NCBI GenBank assembly: GCA_003231035.1
Contig: QIHU01000677.1
Location: 1 to 9,047 of the forward strand
From: Acidobacteriota bacterium
GTDB taxonomy: Bacteria; Acidobacteriota; Thermoanaerobaculia; Multivoradales; SZUA-115
Direction of reading: 5' to 3'
Length of the DNA: 9,047 nt
The notes under the pieces were generated by a model. That model was not told the DNA's origin, did no database searches, and saw nothing but the letters and a program-made list of their open reading frames with translations. A program made the translations under genes and the position numbers. This document shows, one piece after another, positions 1 to 7,224 of this stretch; within the stretch, counting starts at the first letter, position 1, and the number at the start of each line of letters is the position of its first letter.

Positions 1-159
1 TGGAGAGGGGGATGATCTCATGGTGGTATTCCTCGTATCTTCATTGGAATCAGTATCTTAGATGGATGAAGCTCGATCGCTGGGGTGGCGGGTGGAGCTT
101 CCCGCACGGGACACTAACAAGATGATTGCAAGACCAGTGCCCTCAACGTACCAGGCTTC
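1..159. other. Leader region upstream of the protease operon, no convincing gene
   Basis: This stretch has visibly lower GC than the rest of the window, and stop codons interrupt the plus-strand frames (TGA at 13-15, TGA at 67-69 and TAA at 115-117 in the frame of the next gene). I see no RNA gene or terminator. It probably carries the promoter of the protease operon, but no -35/-10 pair with good spacing stands out. A TATAAA sits at 163-168, which is inside the proposed coding start. A 37-codon open frame at 12-125 is rich in Trp and Tyr and has no recognisable product. Confidence 0.4.
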
Positions 160-1792
160 GTGTATAAAAGGCGTGTGCAGTTGCGCCCTCGCCCTCTCTC
201 GTTGAACCTCACTTTTCTTGGCCTCGCGGCGGTCGCGGGGCTGTGCGCGGTGCGGCCCTTCGTCGCGTTGGCGGCGGATGAGGCGCCCAGCGCTCCGCCT
301 GCGGGGTCGGTTTCGGGGTCGACGGTGGACGAGATCGACTTCGGTGTCGAGAGCTTCACCTTGGCCAATGGAATGACCTTCTTGCTGGTGGCTCGACCGG
401 GAATGGATACGGTCTCGGCCGGGTGGGTCGCCAAGGTCGGCTCGGCCAACGAGCGGCCTGGTCTGACCGGAATCACCCATCTGCTCGAACACATGATGTT
501 CAAAGGGTCGAAGACCATCGGCGCCAAGGACCCGGCGCGGGAACGACAGTCGATGGCCGAGCAGGAACGGCTGCGCGACCAGATCGATCAAGGTTACCGA
601 GAACAACGCCATCGTGCCCGCTTGGGTTTGCTCGACGATCCCTACGCCACCAACGAACGGCCAGCCGAGTTGGTCGATCTAGAGGCACGGCTGCGACGAG
701 AGGTACAGAATCACCGCCGCGCGGCCTCGGCGGGCGAGCTGAGCGCTCTGTATGCGGATGCCGGCGCCCGTGGGCTCAACGCACTGACGGTCAAAGATAT
801 GACCCTCTACTACGTCACCGTGCCCGCCGAGCGGCTAGAGTTGTGGTTCTGGCTGGAAGCCGATCGCCTTCGTGAGCCGGTTCTGCGCGATTTCTATACC
901 GAGCGCAGCGTCGTCTTCGAGGAGCGCAGACAGCGGACGGATTCGACCCCGACCGGCCTTTTTGACGAACAGCTGCGCGCCATGTTCTGGCAGTCGCACC
1001 CCTACTCGTGGCCGACCATCGGCTGGCCCTCCGACCTTCAGGTGCTGCGCCGCGCCGACGCCGAACGCTACTTCGCGACCGTACTACGGTCCCAAGAATG
1101 TCACCGTCGCGCTGGTCGGTGGCTTTGACCCCGCGCGGGTCAAGCAGTTGGCCCGCAGGTACTTCGGTCGCCTCGAGGCGCGGGAAACTCCGCCGCCAGA
1201 AGTGGTGACGCTCGAAGAAAAACAGGTGGCGGAAAAGCGCATGCTGGCCCAGTGCGACTGCCGGCCGCAGGTGCAGGTGCTGTACCAAAGTGTGGCTCAT
1301 GGTCACCGTGACGGCTACGTGCTGGCGGGGCTGCTCAATGGTCGAAGTGGTCGGCTGCACCGCTCGCTGGTGGTCGATCAGTCGATTGCTTTTTCAGCCT
1401 ACTCCCTGCATAACGCGATGCGCTGGGCCGGCTTCTTCTACCTTGCGGCGGAGGCGAAGGGCGGCACCGATCCCGAGGCTTTGCTGCGCTCACTCGACGA
1501 GCAGTTGGAGCGCTTGCAGAGAGAGCCGGTGGGCGTCGCGGAGCTCGGCAAGGTCAAGAACCAAGTGGCCACCGACGCCTATCGTCGGCTTCGCGAGCCG
1601 TCCTCCCTGCTCTTGCAACTGCTGATGGCAGAGGGCCTGGGAGACTGGCGGTTGCTCGAAAGCTGGGCCGAGCGGACCTTGGCCGTCACTCCGGAAGATG
1701 TACAAAGGGTGGCGCGACGCTACTTCCAGCCTACCCAGCGAACGGTGGCCATCTATCGCCAACGATCGGCGTCGGCCGAGGCGCAGCCATGA
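160..1792 (+). pseudogene. M16 family zinc peptidase, catalytic subunit, interrupted by a +1 frameshift
   Basis: This gene encodes a secreted M16 (pitrilysin/insulinase-like) zinc endopeptidase of about 543 residues once the frame is repaired. A GTG at 160 is the first start after the in-frame TAA at 115-117; GTG at 175 is an alternative. Residues 1-39 form a signal peptide: basic start, hydrophobic core, Ala-Leu-Ala before Ala-Asp-Glu. The inverted zinc motif HLLEH is at residues 107-111. The third zinc ligand is probably Glu255, in the conserved stretch ERSVVFEE. The distance between them is about 144 residues, against roughly 75 in classic M16 enzymes. The difference is a charged, probably helical insert from about residue 120 to 195. 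The frame-1 reading stops at 1126-1128. M16 homology (YYGPKNVTVALVGGFD) continues in frame 2 from 1082, so one extra base lies within 1078-1081. The C-terminal half lacks the Arg/Tyr pair, which the next gene supplies. It could be a true pseudogene or a sequencing error. Confidence 0.85.
1078..1082 (+). other. Frameshift site (one extra base) in the M16 peptidase gene
   Basis: Frame 1 reads up to Phe-Ala-Thr at 1080. Adding one base (skipping G1081, or one C of the CC at 1079-1080) gives Tyr-Tyr-Gly-Pro-Lys-Asn, the expected M16 continuation. There is no long homopolymer here. The Thr codon ACC would have to re-pair with CCG for a +1 slip, which is poor, and no stop codon sits at the slip point. 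No start codon with a ribosome binding site is visible in frame 2 just downstream, so the second half has no obvious independent expression. Confidence 0.8.
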
Positions 1793-3330
1793 GGGTTCTC
1801 TCCTGGCGCGGCCTGCTGACATGGACCCTGGTGGCAGCCGGATCCCTGTCGTTTTCACTGACGGCCCAGGGCGCGGATCGGGGGAGCAAGGGAATCGTCA
1901 ACCACCCCAGCCAGCTGAGGTTCGAACGCGGCTCGTTCCAGGTGCCGGACGGTGACGCCTATCGTCACCTTCTACCCAGCGGTGTGGTGGTCTACGTGGC
2001 CGAGGATCACTCCTTGCCGCTGGTCGAAGTGACCGCGGCGCTGCGCGTCGGCGCCTGGCTCGATCCACCCGAGCAAGTGGGGCTCGCCTCGTTGACCGCG
2101 GCGATGATGCGTCGCGGCGGCGGCGGTGACTTGACGGCCGCCCTCTTTGACCAACGGGTCGATGCTCTCGGTGCCCAGTTGCGCGCGGTGGCCGGCAACA
2201 GCCGTTCGGGCGCCAGCCTCGACTGTGCCTCGTGGGTTCTCGACGAAGCGCTCGACCGCTTTTTCGACATGCTGGCCCGGCCCCGTTTCGAGGCGGCCAG
2301 TCTCACTCTAGCCAAGGGCAATTTGAGCGAGAGCCTGCGCCATCGCAATGACGATCCGGTGCACACGCTCGGCCGGGAGTGGGGACGGTTGATCTACGGC
2401 GAGGACCACTTCATTACCCGCGACCTCACCCCCGCGACCTTGGCGGCGATCGAGCCGGCCGATCTCGCCGCCTTCCATCGGCGCTACTGGCGACCCGAGC
2501 AGATGGTCTTCGCGGTCTCTGGCGATGTGGACCGCGAGTACATTCTCGAGCGGCTGGAAGGGTTTATCGCGGCTTGGATCGCGCGCGCGGGGCCGCCCCC
2601 GCCCGCCCCCGCTTGGCCCCCTCCGGCTCCCACCCATCGACCTCGAGCCGGCCTCTACCATCTCGAACGCGACATTCCGCAAGCCAAGATCGCCTTGGGC
2701 CACCTGGGAGCGGTTCGAAAGACCTGGGATAGCCCCGAATTCTTCGCCCTGACGGTGATGAATGAGCTCCTCGGAGGCGGTGAGTTGGTCTCTCGCATCG
2801 GCGGTCGGGTGCGTACGGTCGAGGGCTTGGCCTATCGAGTGCGCTCCCGCTTCGAGGTGGGCGACCACTGGCCGGGGGACTTCCAGATCTCCTTGGATAC
2901 CGCCAATCCCACCGCCGCCTTGTCGCTCAAACTGATCCTCGAAGAGATCGAGCGCCTCCAGCGCCGGGCAGCCAGCAGAGGCGAACTCAAACGGGTGAAG
3001 ACTTCGCTGACCTCGGTCTTCCCACTCCTCTTCGACAGCGCCTCGGAGATCGCCGGCTACTTCGCCGAGGACGAGCTCCTCGGCCGGCCGCACCGGTTCT
3101 GGAGCGAGTACCGGGCTAACATCGAGAAGGTGACGGCCGAAGAGGTGCGGCGAGCGGCCCAGCACTACCTCCACCCGGACCGGATGTTGATCCTGATCGC
3201 TGGGCGGTGGAGCGAGCTTGCGGCCGGCGACAGCCAGCGCCGGGCGACGATGGCCGAGTTCTACGACGGCCAAGTAATCCACTTGCCAGCGCGCAACCCG
3301 TTGACCTTGAAGGTCGTCAAGAAACGGTAG
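1789..3330 (+). CDS. M16 family peptidase-like protein, non-catalytic partner subunit with Arg/Tyr pair
   Basis: This 513-residue exported protein is the second member of a tandem M16 pair. The ATG overlaps the stop of the preceding gene as ATGA, and GAGG at 1778-1781 lies 7 bases upstream. Residues 1-28 form a signal peptide ending near Ala-Gln-Gly-Ala. The N-terminal M16 domain spans about 45-265. Where HxxEH should be it reads GLASLTAAMM (98-107), so it cannot bind zinc in the normal way. A proline-rich linker (about 268-285) joins it to the C-terminal M16 domain. That domain has GGG at 329-331 and then R342 and Y349, in the alignment position of the substrate-binding Arg/Tyr pair. In known two-subunit bacterial M16B enzymes one chain carries the zinc motif and the other the Arg/Tyr pair. 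By inference this protein pairs with the product of the upstream gene in the periplasm. The substrate is unknown. Confidence 0.88.
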   Translation: MRVLSWRGLLTWTLVAAGSLSFSLTAQGADRGSKGIVNHPSQLRFERGSFQVPDGDAYRHLLPSGVVVYVAEDHSLPLVEVTAALRVGAWLDPPEQVGLASLTAAMMRRGGGGDLTAALFDQRVDALGAQLRAVAGNSRSGASLDCASWVLDEALDRFFDMLARPRFEAASLTLAKGNLSESLRHRNDDPVHTLGREWGRLIYGEDHFITRDLTPATLAAIEPADLAAFHRRYWRPEQMVFAVSGDVDREYILERLEGFIAAWIARAGPPPPAPAWPPPAPTHRPRAGLYHLERDIPQAKIALGHLGAVRKTWDSPEFFALTVMNELLGGGELVSRIGGRVRTVEGLAYRVRSRFEVGDHWPGDFQISLDTANPTAALSLKLILEEIERLQRRAASRGELKRVKTSLTSVFPLLFDSASEIAGYFAEDELLGRPHRFWSEYRANIEKVTAEEVRRAAQHYLHPDRMLILIAGRWSELAAGDSQRRATMAEFYDGQVIHLPARNPLTLKVVKKR

Positions 3331-3336
3331 CGGGCG

Positions 3337-4683
3337 GTGCGTACCTTCTTCGTCGTGGCGCTCTTCGTGCTGCTGGTGGGAGGGTTGAGCGGCTTTGCTT
3401 GGATCAGCCAGCACCCGGAAGCGGAGTGGATCGAAAGGGCTCAAGATTGGCCGGTGGTCGGTCCGGCGGCTGGGGTTTTTCGCGAGAAGTGGCTACCGCC
3501 CTCGGCGCGCGGGGAGGGGCCCTCGGTTCTGGTCAACACCGAGGACTCCCAGTCCGCCTCCGGCCGCTTGGTCGCGCGTCGAGAGCCCGAAGTCATCGGC
3601 GCGATGCCCTACGAGTGGGTGAAGCCTGGAATGGTGATGCGCGAAAGTCCGACTGAGTCGGCGACGGTCGTCGTTCGTTTCGATCTCTACGCCAACCTCA
3701 CGGTGTACGACCGGCAGGGCGAGTGGGCGCGTCTGCGCCATGGCGAAGCCGAGGGTTGGGTGCGGCTGCCCCAGCGTACGGAGCCGTTGTTGGGGTCGGC
3801 ACCCGCGCCGAATTTGCCACTGCTGGGACAACCACCCGAAGCCAGTCGGCTGGCTGTCGCGCAACGCCTCCTCGGCCTGTCTCAGTCGAATGCGACGCTC
3901 GGCCCCTACCCCCTGTGGACCGATGTCGAAGAGGGTTCTTTCTTGGAGTGGCTGGGAGTGGTTGCCAACAGTGTCGACGCAGCCTACCGGCAGCGTTATC
4001 GGCGCCGGCCGATCGGCGAGCCGGCAGAGGCGATCCTGCTCTTTAGCCAACAGGCGGACTACCGCCGATTTCAGGCTCTCGACTCGGAGCTGACCGGCCT
4101 CCATCCCGCCGGCCACGTAGGCCATGGCCTGGTGGCGCTCTACACCTCGGTTCGGGAGGATGACGAAGTGGCGGAGACCTTGGCCCATGAGCTCACCCAC
4201 CTGCTCAACCAGCGGGCTTTGGGTCCAGCCCTTCCCGCCTGGCTCGACGAGGGGTTGGCTGGGGATCTCGGCGGCTCGGCGATCGGCCCGCGCGGTGTCG
4301 ATTCCACGAGGATGGGGGGGCGGGTGAGTCGAGGTCCGGCCAGTGTCACCTATTCGGGAACCCGCGCGGCGCTCAAACAGACCCGAGACGCCATCGCCAC
4401 CGGCAAGTTGATGCCGCTCCAACGGCTGACCACGCTGGGTTGGCGGCGCTTCGTCTCACCCCTCGACGAGGAGAACAACCATGCCCACAGCGCCCTGTTC
4501 ATGCGCTATCTGATCGACGGTGAGGAGGGCTCCCAAGCCGCCGCTCTGCAAGAGTTTCTAGCCTCGGTCGCCCAAGGTGAACCGGCTACGGGCGAAGCCC
4601 TTCGGCAGCGGCTCGACCGTTCGTGGCGCCGCTTGGATGCGGGCTTTCAGGTGTGGGTCACGCAGACTGCCGGGTTGTTGTAA
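3337..4683 (+). CDS. Membrane-anchored SH3-like and HExxH (peptidase MA-like) putative metallopeptidase
   Basis: This 448-residue protein starts at GTG, six bases after the M16 partner gene, so it is almost certainly in the same operon. Residues 4-23 are a hydrophobic segment, either an uncleaved anchor or a signal peptide; no lipobox is seen. An SH3-like domain spans about 94-146 (Val-Lys-Pro-Gly start, ending Glu-Gly-Trp-Val-Arg). Such domains often bind cell wall or peptide ligands. The C-terminal half has HELTH at 284-288 and, 17 residues after the second His, Glu305 in WLDEGLA. This is the gluzincin pattern of peptidase MA-like proteins: two His and one Glu as zinc ligands, with Glu285 as catalytic base. 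All of these residues are present, so it may be an active zinc protease of the envelope. The gene name and substrate are unknown. It converges on, and overlaps by 26 bp, the molybdopterin synthase gene on the other strand. Confidence 0.85.
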   Translation: MRTFFVVALFVLLVGGLSGFAWISQHPEAEWIERAQDWPVVGPAAGVFREKWLPPSARGEGPSVLVNTEDSQSASGRLVARREPEVIGAMPYEWVKPGMVMRESPTESATVVVRFDLYANLTVYDRQGEWARLRHGEAEGWVRLPQRTEPLLGSAPAPNLPLLGQPPEASRLAVAQRLLGLSQSNATLGPYPLWTDVEEGSFLEWLGVVANSVDAAYRQRYRRRPIGEPAEAILLFSQQADYRRFQALDSELTGLHPAGHVGHGLVALYTSVREDDEVAETLAHELTHLLNQRALGPALPAWLDEGLAGDLGGSAIGPRGVDSTRMGGRVSRGPASVTYSGTRAALKQTRDAIATGKLMPLQRLTTLGWRRFVSPLDEENNHAHSALFMRYLIDGEEGSQAAALQEFLASVAQGEPATGEALRQRLDRSWRRLDAGFQVWVTQTAGLL

Positions 4684-5371
4684 GGAGGCTTTCTTCCTCG
4701 CGCCATCGCCGTTCGCCGTCGGCGTAGAGCTCGTGCTTCCACACCGGGACCTCGGCCTTGAGCCGCTCCAGCGCCACGCGGCTAGCGGCGTAGGCGGCGG
4801 CGCGGTGGGGTGAGGCCGCGGCGATGGCGACGCTGGCCTCGCCGGGCTTCAGTTTTCCCAGCCGGTGAGTGATCGCGACGCGCAGCTCGTTATCCTCCGC
4901 TTCCAATTCGTCGACGATCCGTTGCAGACGGCCCAGCGCCATCGGTCGGTAGCCGCTGTAGTCGATCGCCAGGACCGAGCGCCCCCCGTGATGATCGCGA
5001 ACCGTGCCCAGGAAGAGCACTACGGCGCCGCGGCCTGGGCCACTGGCTGTAGCGGTGAGCGCCGCGACGTCGATCGGCTCGTCGACCAGTGCCGCCCGAG
5101 GTGGCTCAGTGTCACAACTCGGCTCACAGCCCCCGGATACCGGTGGTAGTAGCGCCACCTCACAGCCCTCGGTCAACACCCGTTGGCGCGAGCAGATCTC
5201 GCCATCCACCGCGATCGCCAACTTCGGCCACAGCGGAGCCAGCGCGGGATACTGCTCACCGAGCCATCTTTGAAGATCCTCGACGGTAAAGCCCTCGGCC
5301 ACCTCGACCTCGCGCTCCTCAGTGCCCAACGCATCGCTGGCGGTGGCGAAGGCGAGGAGACGGATCTTCAT
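4658..5371 (-). CDS. MoaD-MoaE fusion, molybdopterin synthase (both subunits in one chain)
   Basis: This 237-residue cytoplasmic protein joins the two subunits of molybdopterin synthase, which converts cyclic pyranopterin monophosphate to molybdopterin in molybdenum cofactor synthesis. Residues 1-81 are a ubiquitin-like MoaD ending in PPVSGG. The terminal Gly80-Gly81 is the site that becomes a thiocarboxylate. A linker of about 15 residues, starting Cys82 and containing Cys86, leads to MoaE (about 97-237). MoaE keeps its active-site landmarks: Arg125 in FLGTVRD, His169-Arg170, Lys205, and Lys212-His-Glu214 after PVW. Because MoaD needs a free C-terminal glycine, the chain is probably cut after Gly81. 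A fused synthase of this kind, MoaX of Mycobacterium tuberculosis, is reported to be cleaved in this way. The ATG at 5371 matches the usual MoaD start, but the bases before it are pyrimidine-rich with no Shine-Dalgarno, so translation may be leaderless. No other moa/moe gene is in the window. Confidence 0.92.
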   Translation of the reverse strand: MKIRLLAFATASDALGTEEREVEVAEGFTVEDLQRWLGEQYPALAPLWPKLAIAVDGEICSRQRVLTEGCEVALLPPVSGGCEPSCDTEPPRAALVDEPIDVAALTATASGPGRGAVVLFLGTVRDHHGGRSVLAIDYSGYRPMALGRLQRIVDELEAEDNELRVAITHRLGKLKPGEASVAIAAASPHRAAAYAASRVALERLKAEVPVWKHELYADGERRWREEESLLTTTRQSA

Positions 5372-5417
5372 GGGCGGGATGCTAGCAGGGTTAGCACTGG
5401 TAAGGGCTTGCCCACCC

Positions 5418-5423
5418 TATAAT
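5418..5423 (+). promoter_or_regulatory. Probable -10 box of the acyl-CoA carboxylase gene
   Basis: A perfect TATAAT lies 36 bases before the TTG start, in the 88-bp divergent gap between the MoaD-MoaE gene and the carboxyltransferase gene. The expected -35 region (about 5394-5401) has no good TTGACA match; TTAGCA at 5391-5396 is 21 bases upstream of the -10, which is too far to be convincing. Transcription would start near 5430. Confidence 0.45.
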
Positions 5424-5446
5424 GCAGCTGCCGCGAAACCGACCCT

Positions 5447-5454
5447 GAGGAGAG
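5447..5454 (+). promoter_or_regulatory. Ribosome binding site that fixes the TTG start at 5460
   Basis: GAGGAGAG ends five bases before TTG at 5460. It decides the start against the upstream in-frame GTG/ATG options. Those would add residues that overlap the promoter and the divergent gene and do not resemble the family. Confidence 0.75.
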
Positions 5455-5459
5455 ACCCT

Positions 5460-7124
5460 TTGGCCCTGATTGAAAGCAAGCTGCGCAAGGACGACAAATT
5501 CGCCCGCCGGGCCGAGCACTGGCGTGGTGAGGTGGAGGCGATGTGCCAGGAGGAGGCGGAGATTCGCCTGGGCGGTGGGCGCAAACGCCAAGAGAAGCAT
5601 CGTGCCAAGGGCAAGATGACGGCGCGCGAGCGGGTCGAAGCGTTGTGCGATCCGGGCGCTCCCTTCTTGGAGTTGGGGCTGTGGGTGGCCCACGGTTTCT
5701 ATGAGGAGCACGGTGGTGCTCCGGCGGCCGGAGTGGTGATCGGCGTCGGCCGGATTCACGGCCGCGAGGTGATGGTGGTGGCCAATGACGCCACGGTGAA
5801 GGCAGGCGCGTGGTTTCCGCTGACCGCCAAGAAGGTGTTGCGGGCGCAGGAGATCGCGCTGGAGAATCGGCTACCTTTGGTCTACTTGGTCGATTCAGCG
5901 GGAGTCTTCCTGCCATTGCAAGATGAGATCTTCCCCGACAAGGAGCACTTCGGCCGCGCCTTCTTCAACAATGCGCGGCTTTCGGCTGAGGGGATCTTGC
6001 AGGTGGCGGCGGTGATGGGACCGTGCGTGGCGGGGGGGGCTTACTTGCCGATCATGAGCGATGAGTCGCACATTGTGGACGGTACCGGTTCGATCTTTTT
6101 GGCGGGCTCGCACTTGGTGAAGGCGGCGATTGGCGAGGAGATCGAGAACGAGGAGTTGGGGGGCTCGATGGTGCAGTGCGATGTTTCCGGGGTGGTCGAT
6201 CACCGTCACCCGGACGATGCGAGTTGTCTGGCCAAGATTCGTAGCCAAGTCGAGCAGTTGGGAGAGGTGCCTGGATCGCCCTTTGCCCGCCGTCCTCCCA
6301 TGGAGCCGGTCCACGAAGTGGCTGAGATCGGCGGCGTTCTGCCGATCGATCGCGCCAAGCCCTATGACAGCTACGAGTTGCTGGCGCGGTTGCTCGATGG
6401 CAGTGAGTTCGACGAGTTCAAGGCGAGCTACGGCAAGACTTTGATCTGCGGCACCGGTTGGATCGAAGGTAAAGCGGTCGGCGTGGTGGCCAACCAGCGC
6501 TCGATCGTGGCGCGGCGCACGGGCACTGGCGAGTCTGACAAAGAGTTGCAGATCGGGGGTGTTATCTACTCCGATTCAGCCTCCAAAGGGGCGCGTTTCG
6601 TGGAGTTGTGCAATCAGAAGAAGATCCCTCTGTTGTTCATTCAAGACGTCTCCGGCTTCATGGTGGGGAGCCGAGCTGAACGTGGCGGGATCATCAAAGA
6701 TGGCGCTAAGATGGTCAACGCCGTGGCCAATTCGGTGGTGCCGAAGATCACCCTCTTCGTGGGCAACTCCTACGGCGCCGGCAACTATGCGATGTGCGGC
6801 AAAGCCTACGGCGCCCGTTTTCTCTTCGCCTGGCCTTCGGCGGCGATCGCGGTGATGGGAGGGCAGCAAGCCTCCAATACTCTGCTTTCGATCCAGCTGC
6901 GCAACCGAGGGGATGGAGTGAGCGAGGAGGAGAAGACGGAGCTTCTGGCGCGCATTCAGAAGCGCTTCGACGACGCGATGAATCCTCGCTACGCGGCGGC
7001 GCGGTTGTGGGTCGATGCGATTATCGATCCTGCCCAGACGCGGCGGGTGTTGGGGAGGGCGTTGGAGTGTGTGGGCCTTGGAGGGGAGATTCCTGCCTTT
7101 AGGACGGGGGTCTTCCAGACCTAG
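5460..7124 (+). CDS. Acyl-CoA carboxylase, carboxyltransferase (beta) subunit, methylcrotonyl/propionyl-CoA carboxylase type
   Basis: This 554-residue protein transfers the carboxyl group from carboxybiotin to an acyl-CoA. It starts at TTG behind a strong ribosome binding site. The N-terminal part (about 1-110) has the usual basic segment with GGG and RERVEALCDPG. The first crotonase-like domain holds VANDATVK, then LVDSAGVFLPLQDE and FPDKEHFGR, then the GPCVAGGAY oxyanion loop (about 187-195). The second domain holds GSRAERGGIIKDGAKM and GNSYGAGNYAMCG (about 435-447). Length and motifs match the beta subunit of methylcrotonyl-CoA carboxylase (leucine breakdown), and the FPDKEHFGR stretch favours that type over propionyl-CoA carboxylase. 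Substrate choice cannot be settled by eye. The biotin carboxylase/BCCP alpha subunit, often adjacent, is absent from the window. A run of eight G at 6032-6039 lies in the first glycine loop but keeps the frame. Confidence 0.9.
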   Translation: MALIESKLRKDDKFARRAEHWRGEVEAMCQEEAEIRLGGGRKRQEKHRAKGKMTARERVEALCDPGAPFLELGLWVAHGFYEEHGGAPAAGVVIGVGRIHGREVMVVANDATVKAGAWFPLTAKKVLRAQEIALENRLPLVYLVDSAGVFLPLQDEIFPDKEHFGRAFFNNARLSAEGILQVAAVMGPCVAGGAYLPIMSDESHIVDGTGSIFLAGSHLVKAAIGEEIENEELGGSMVQCDVSGVVDHRHPDDASCLAKIRSQVEQLGEVPGSPFARRPPMEPVHEVAEIGGVLPIDRAKPYDSYELLARLLDGSEFDEFKASYGKTLICGTGWIEGKAVGVVANQRSIVARRTGTGESDKELQIGGVIYSDSASKGARFVELCNQKKIPLLFIQDVSGFMVGSRAERGGIIKDGAKMVNAVANSVVPKITLFVGNSYGAGNYAMCGKAYGARFLFAWPSAAIAVMGGQQASNTLLSIQLRNRGDGVSEEEKTELLARIQKRFDDAMNPRYAAARLWVDAIIDPAQTRRVLGRALECVGLGGEIPAFRTGVFQT

Positions 7125-7202
7125 CTGGGGCGGCTTGGAGTGGAGTGTGTTTGCGTCCTCGCGTCTCGGGGCCACCACTGTAGGTGCGCGTAAGGCGCGA
7201 GC

Positions 7203-7219
7203 CCGGCCGCTTAGGCCGG
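7203..7219. terminator. GC-rich hairpin between convergent genes, possible bidirectional terminator
   Basis: CCGGCC (7203-7208), loop GCTTA, GGCCGG (7214-7219) make a perfect 6-bp stem. It lies 5 bases past the cytidine deaminase stop and about 80 bases past the carboxyltransferase stop. A smaller GCGC-gtaag-GCGC inverted pair (7186-7198) sits beside it. No T-tract follows on either strand, so intrinsic termination is uncertain. Confidence 0.35.
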
Positions 7220-7224
7220 ACTGC

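Noticed and set aside
12..125. Small plus-strand open frame of 37 residues rich in Trp and Tyr, after a GGAGAGGGGG stretch
   Set aside because: The composition is odd, but there is no conserved feature and no way to tell it from a chance frame or the tail of an upstream gene.
1078..1090. Programmed +1 frameshifting in the M16 gene
   Set aside because: There is no stop codon or slow codon at the shift, the Thr codon cannot re-pair well in the new frame, and no upstream stimulatory site is visible. Mutation or sequencing error is simpler.
2308..3444. Long minus-strand open frame (378 codons) opposite the M16 partner gene
   Set aside because: It is antisense to a gene with clear M16 features and shows no family motif; long antisense frames are common in GC-rich coding DNA.
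3493..4422. Minus-strand open frame (309 codons) opposite the HExxH gene
   Set aside because: There is no recognisable domain, and the plus strand has a coherent protein with a zinc motif.
5322..5459. Extended N-terminus of the carboxyltransferase starting at 5322
   Set aside because: It would overlap the divergent MoaD-MoaE start, run across the TATAAT, and add 46 residues unlike the family. The TTG at 5460 has a strong ribosome binding site.
6032..6039. Run of eight G in the carboxyltransferase gene as a phase-variation tract
   Set aside because: The frame is intact, the run encodes the expected glycine loop, and a housekeeping enzyme is an unlikely phase-variable gene. A seven-G run at 4314-4320 is treated the same way.
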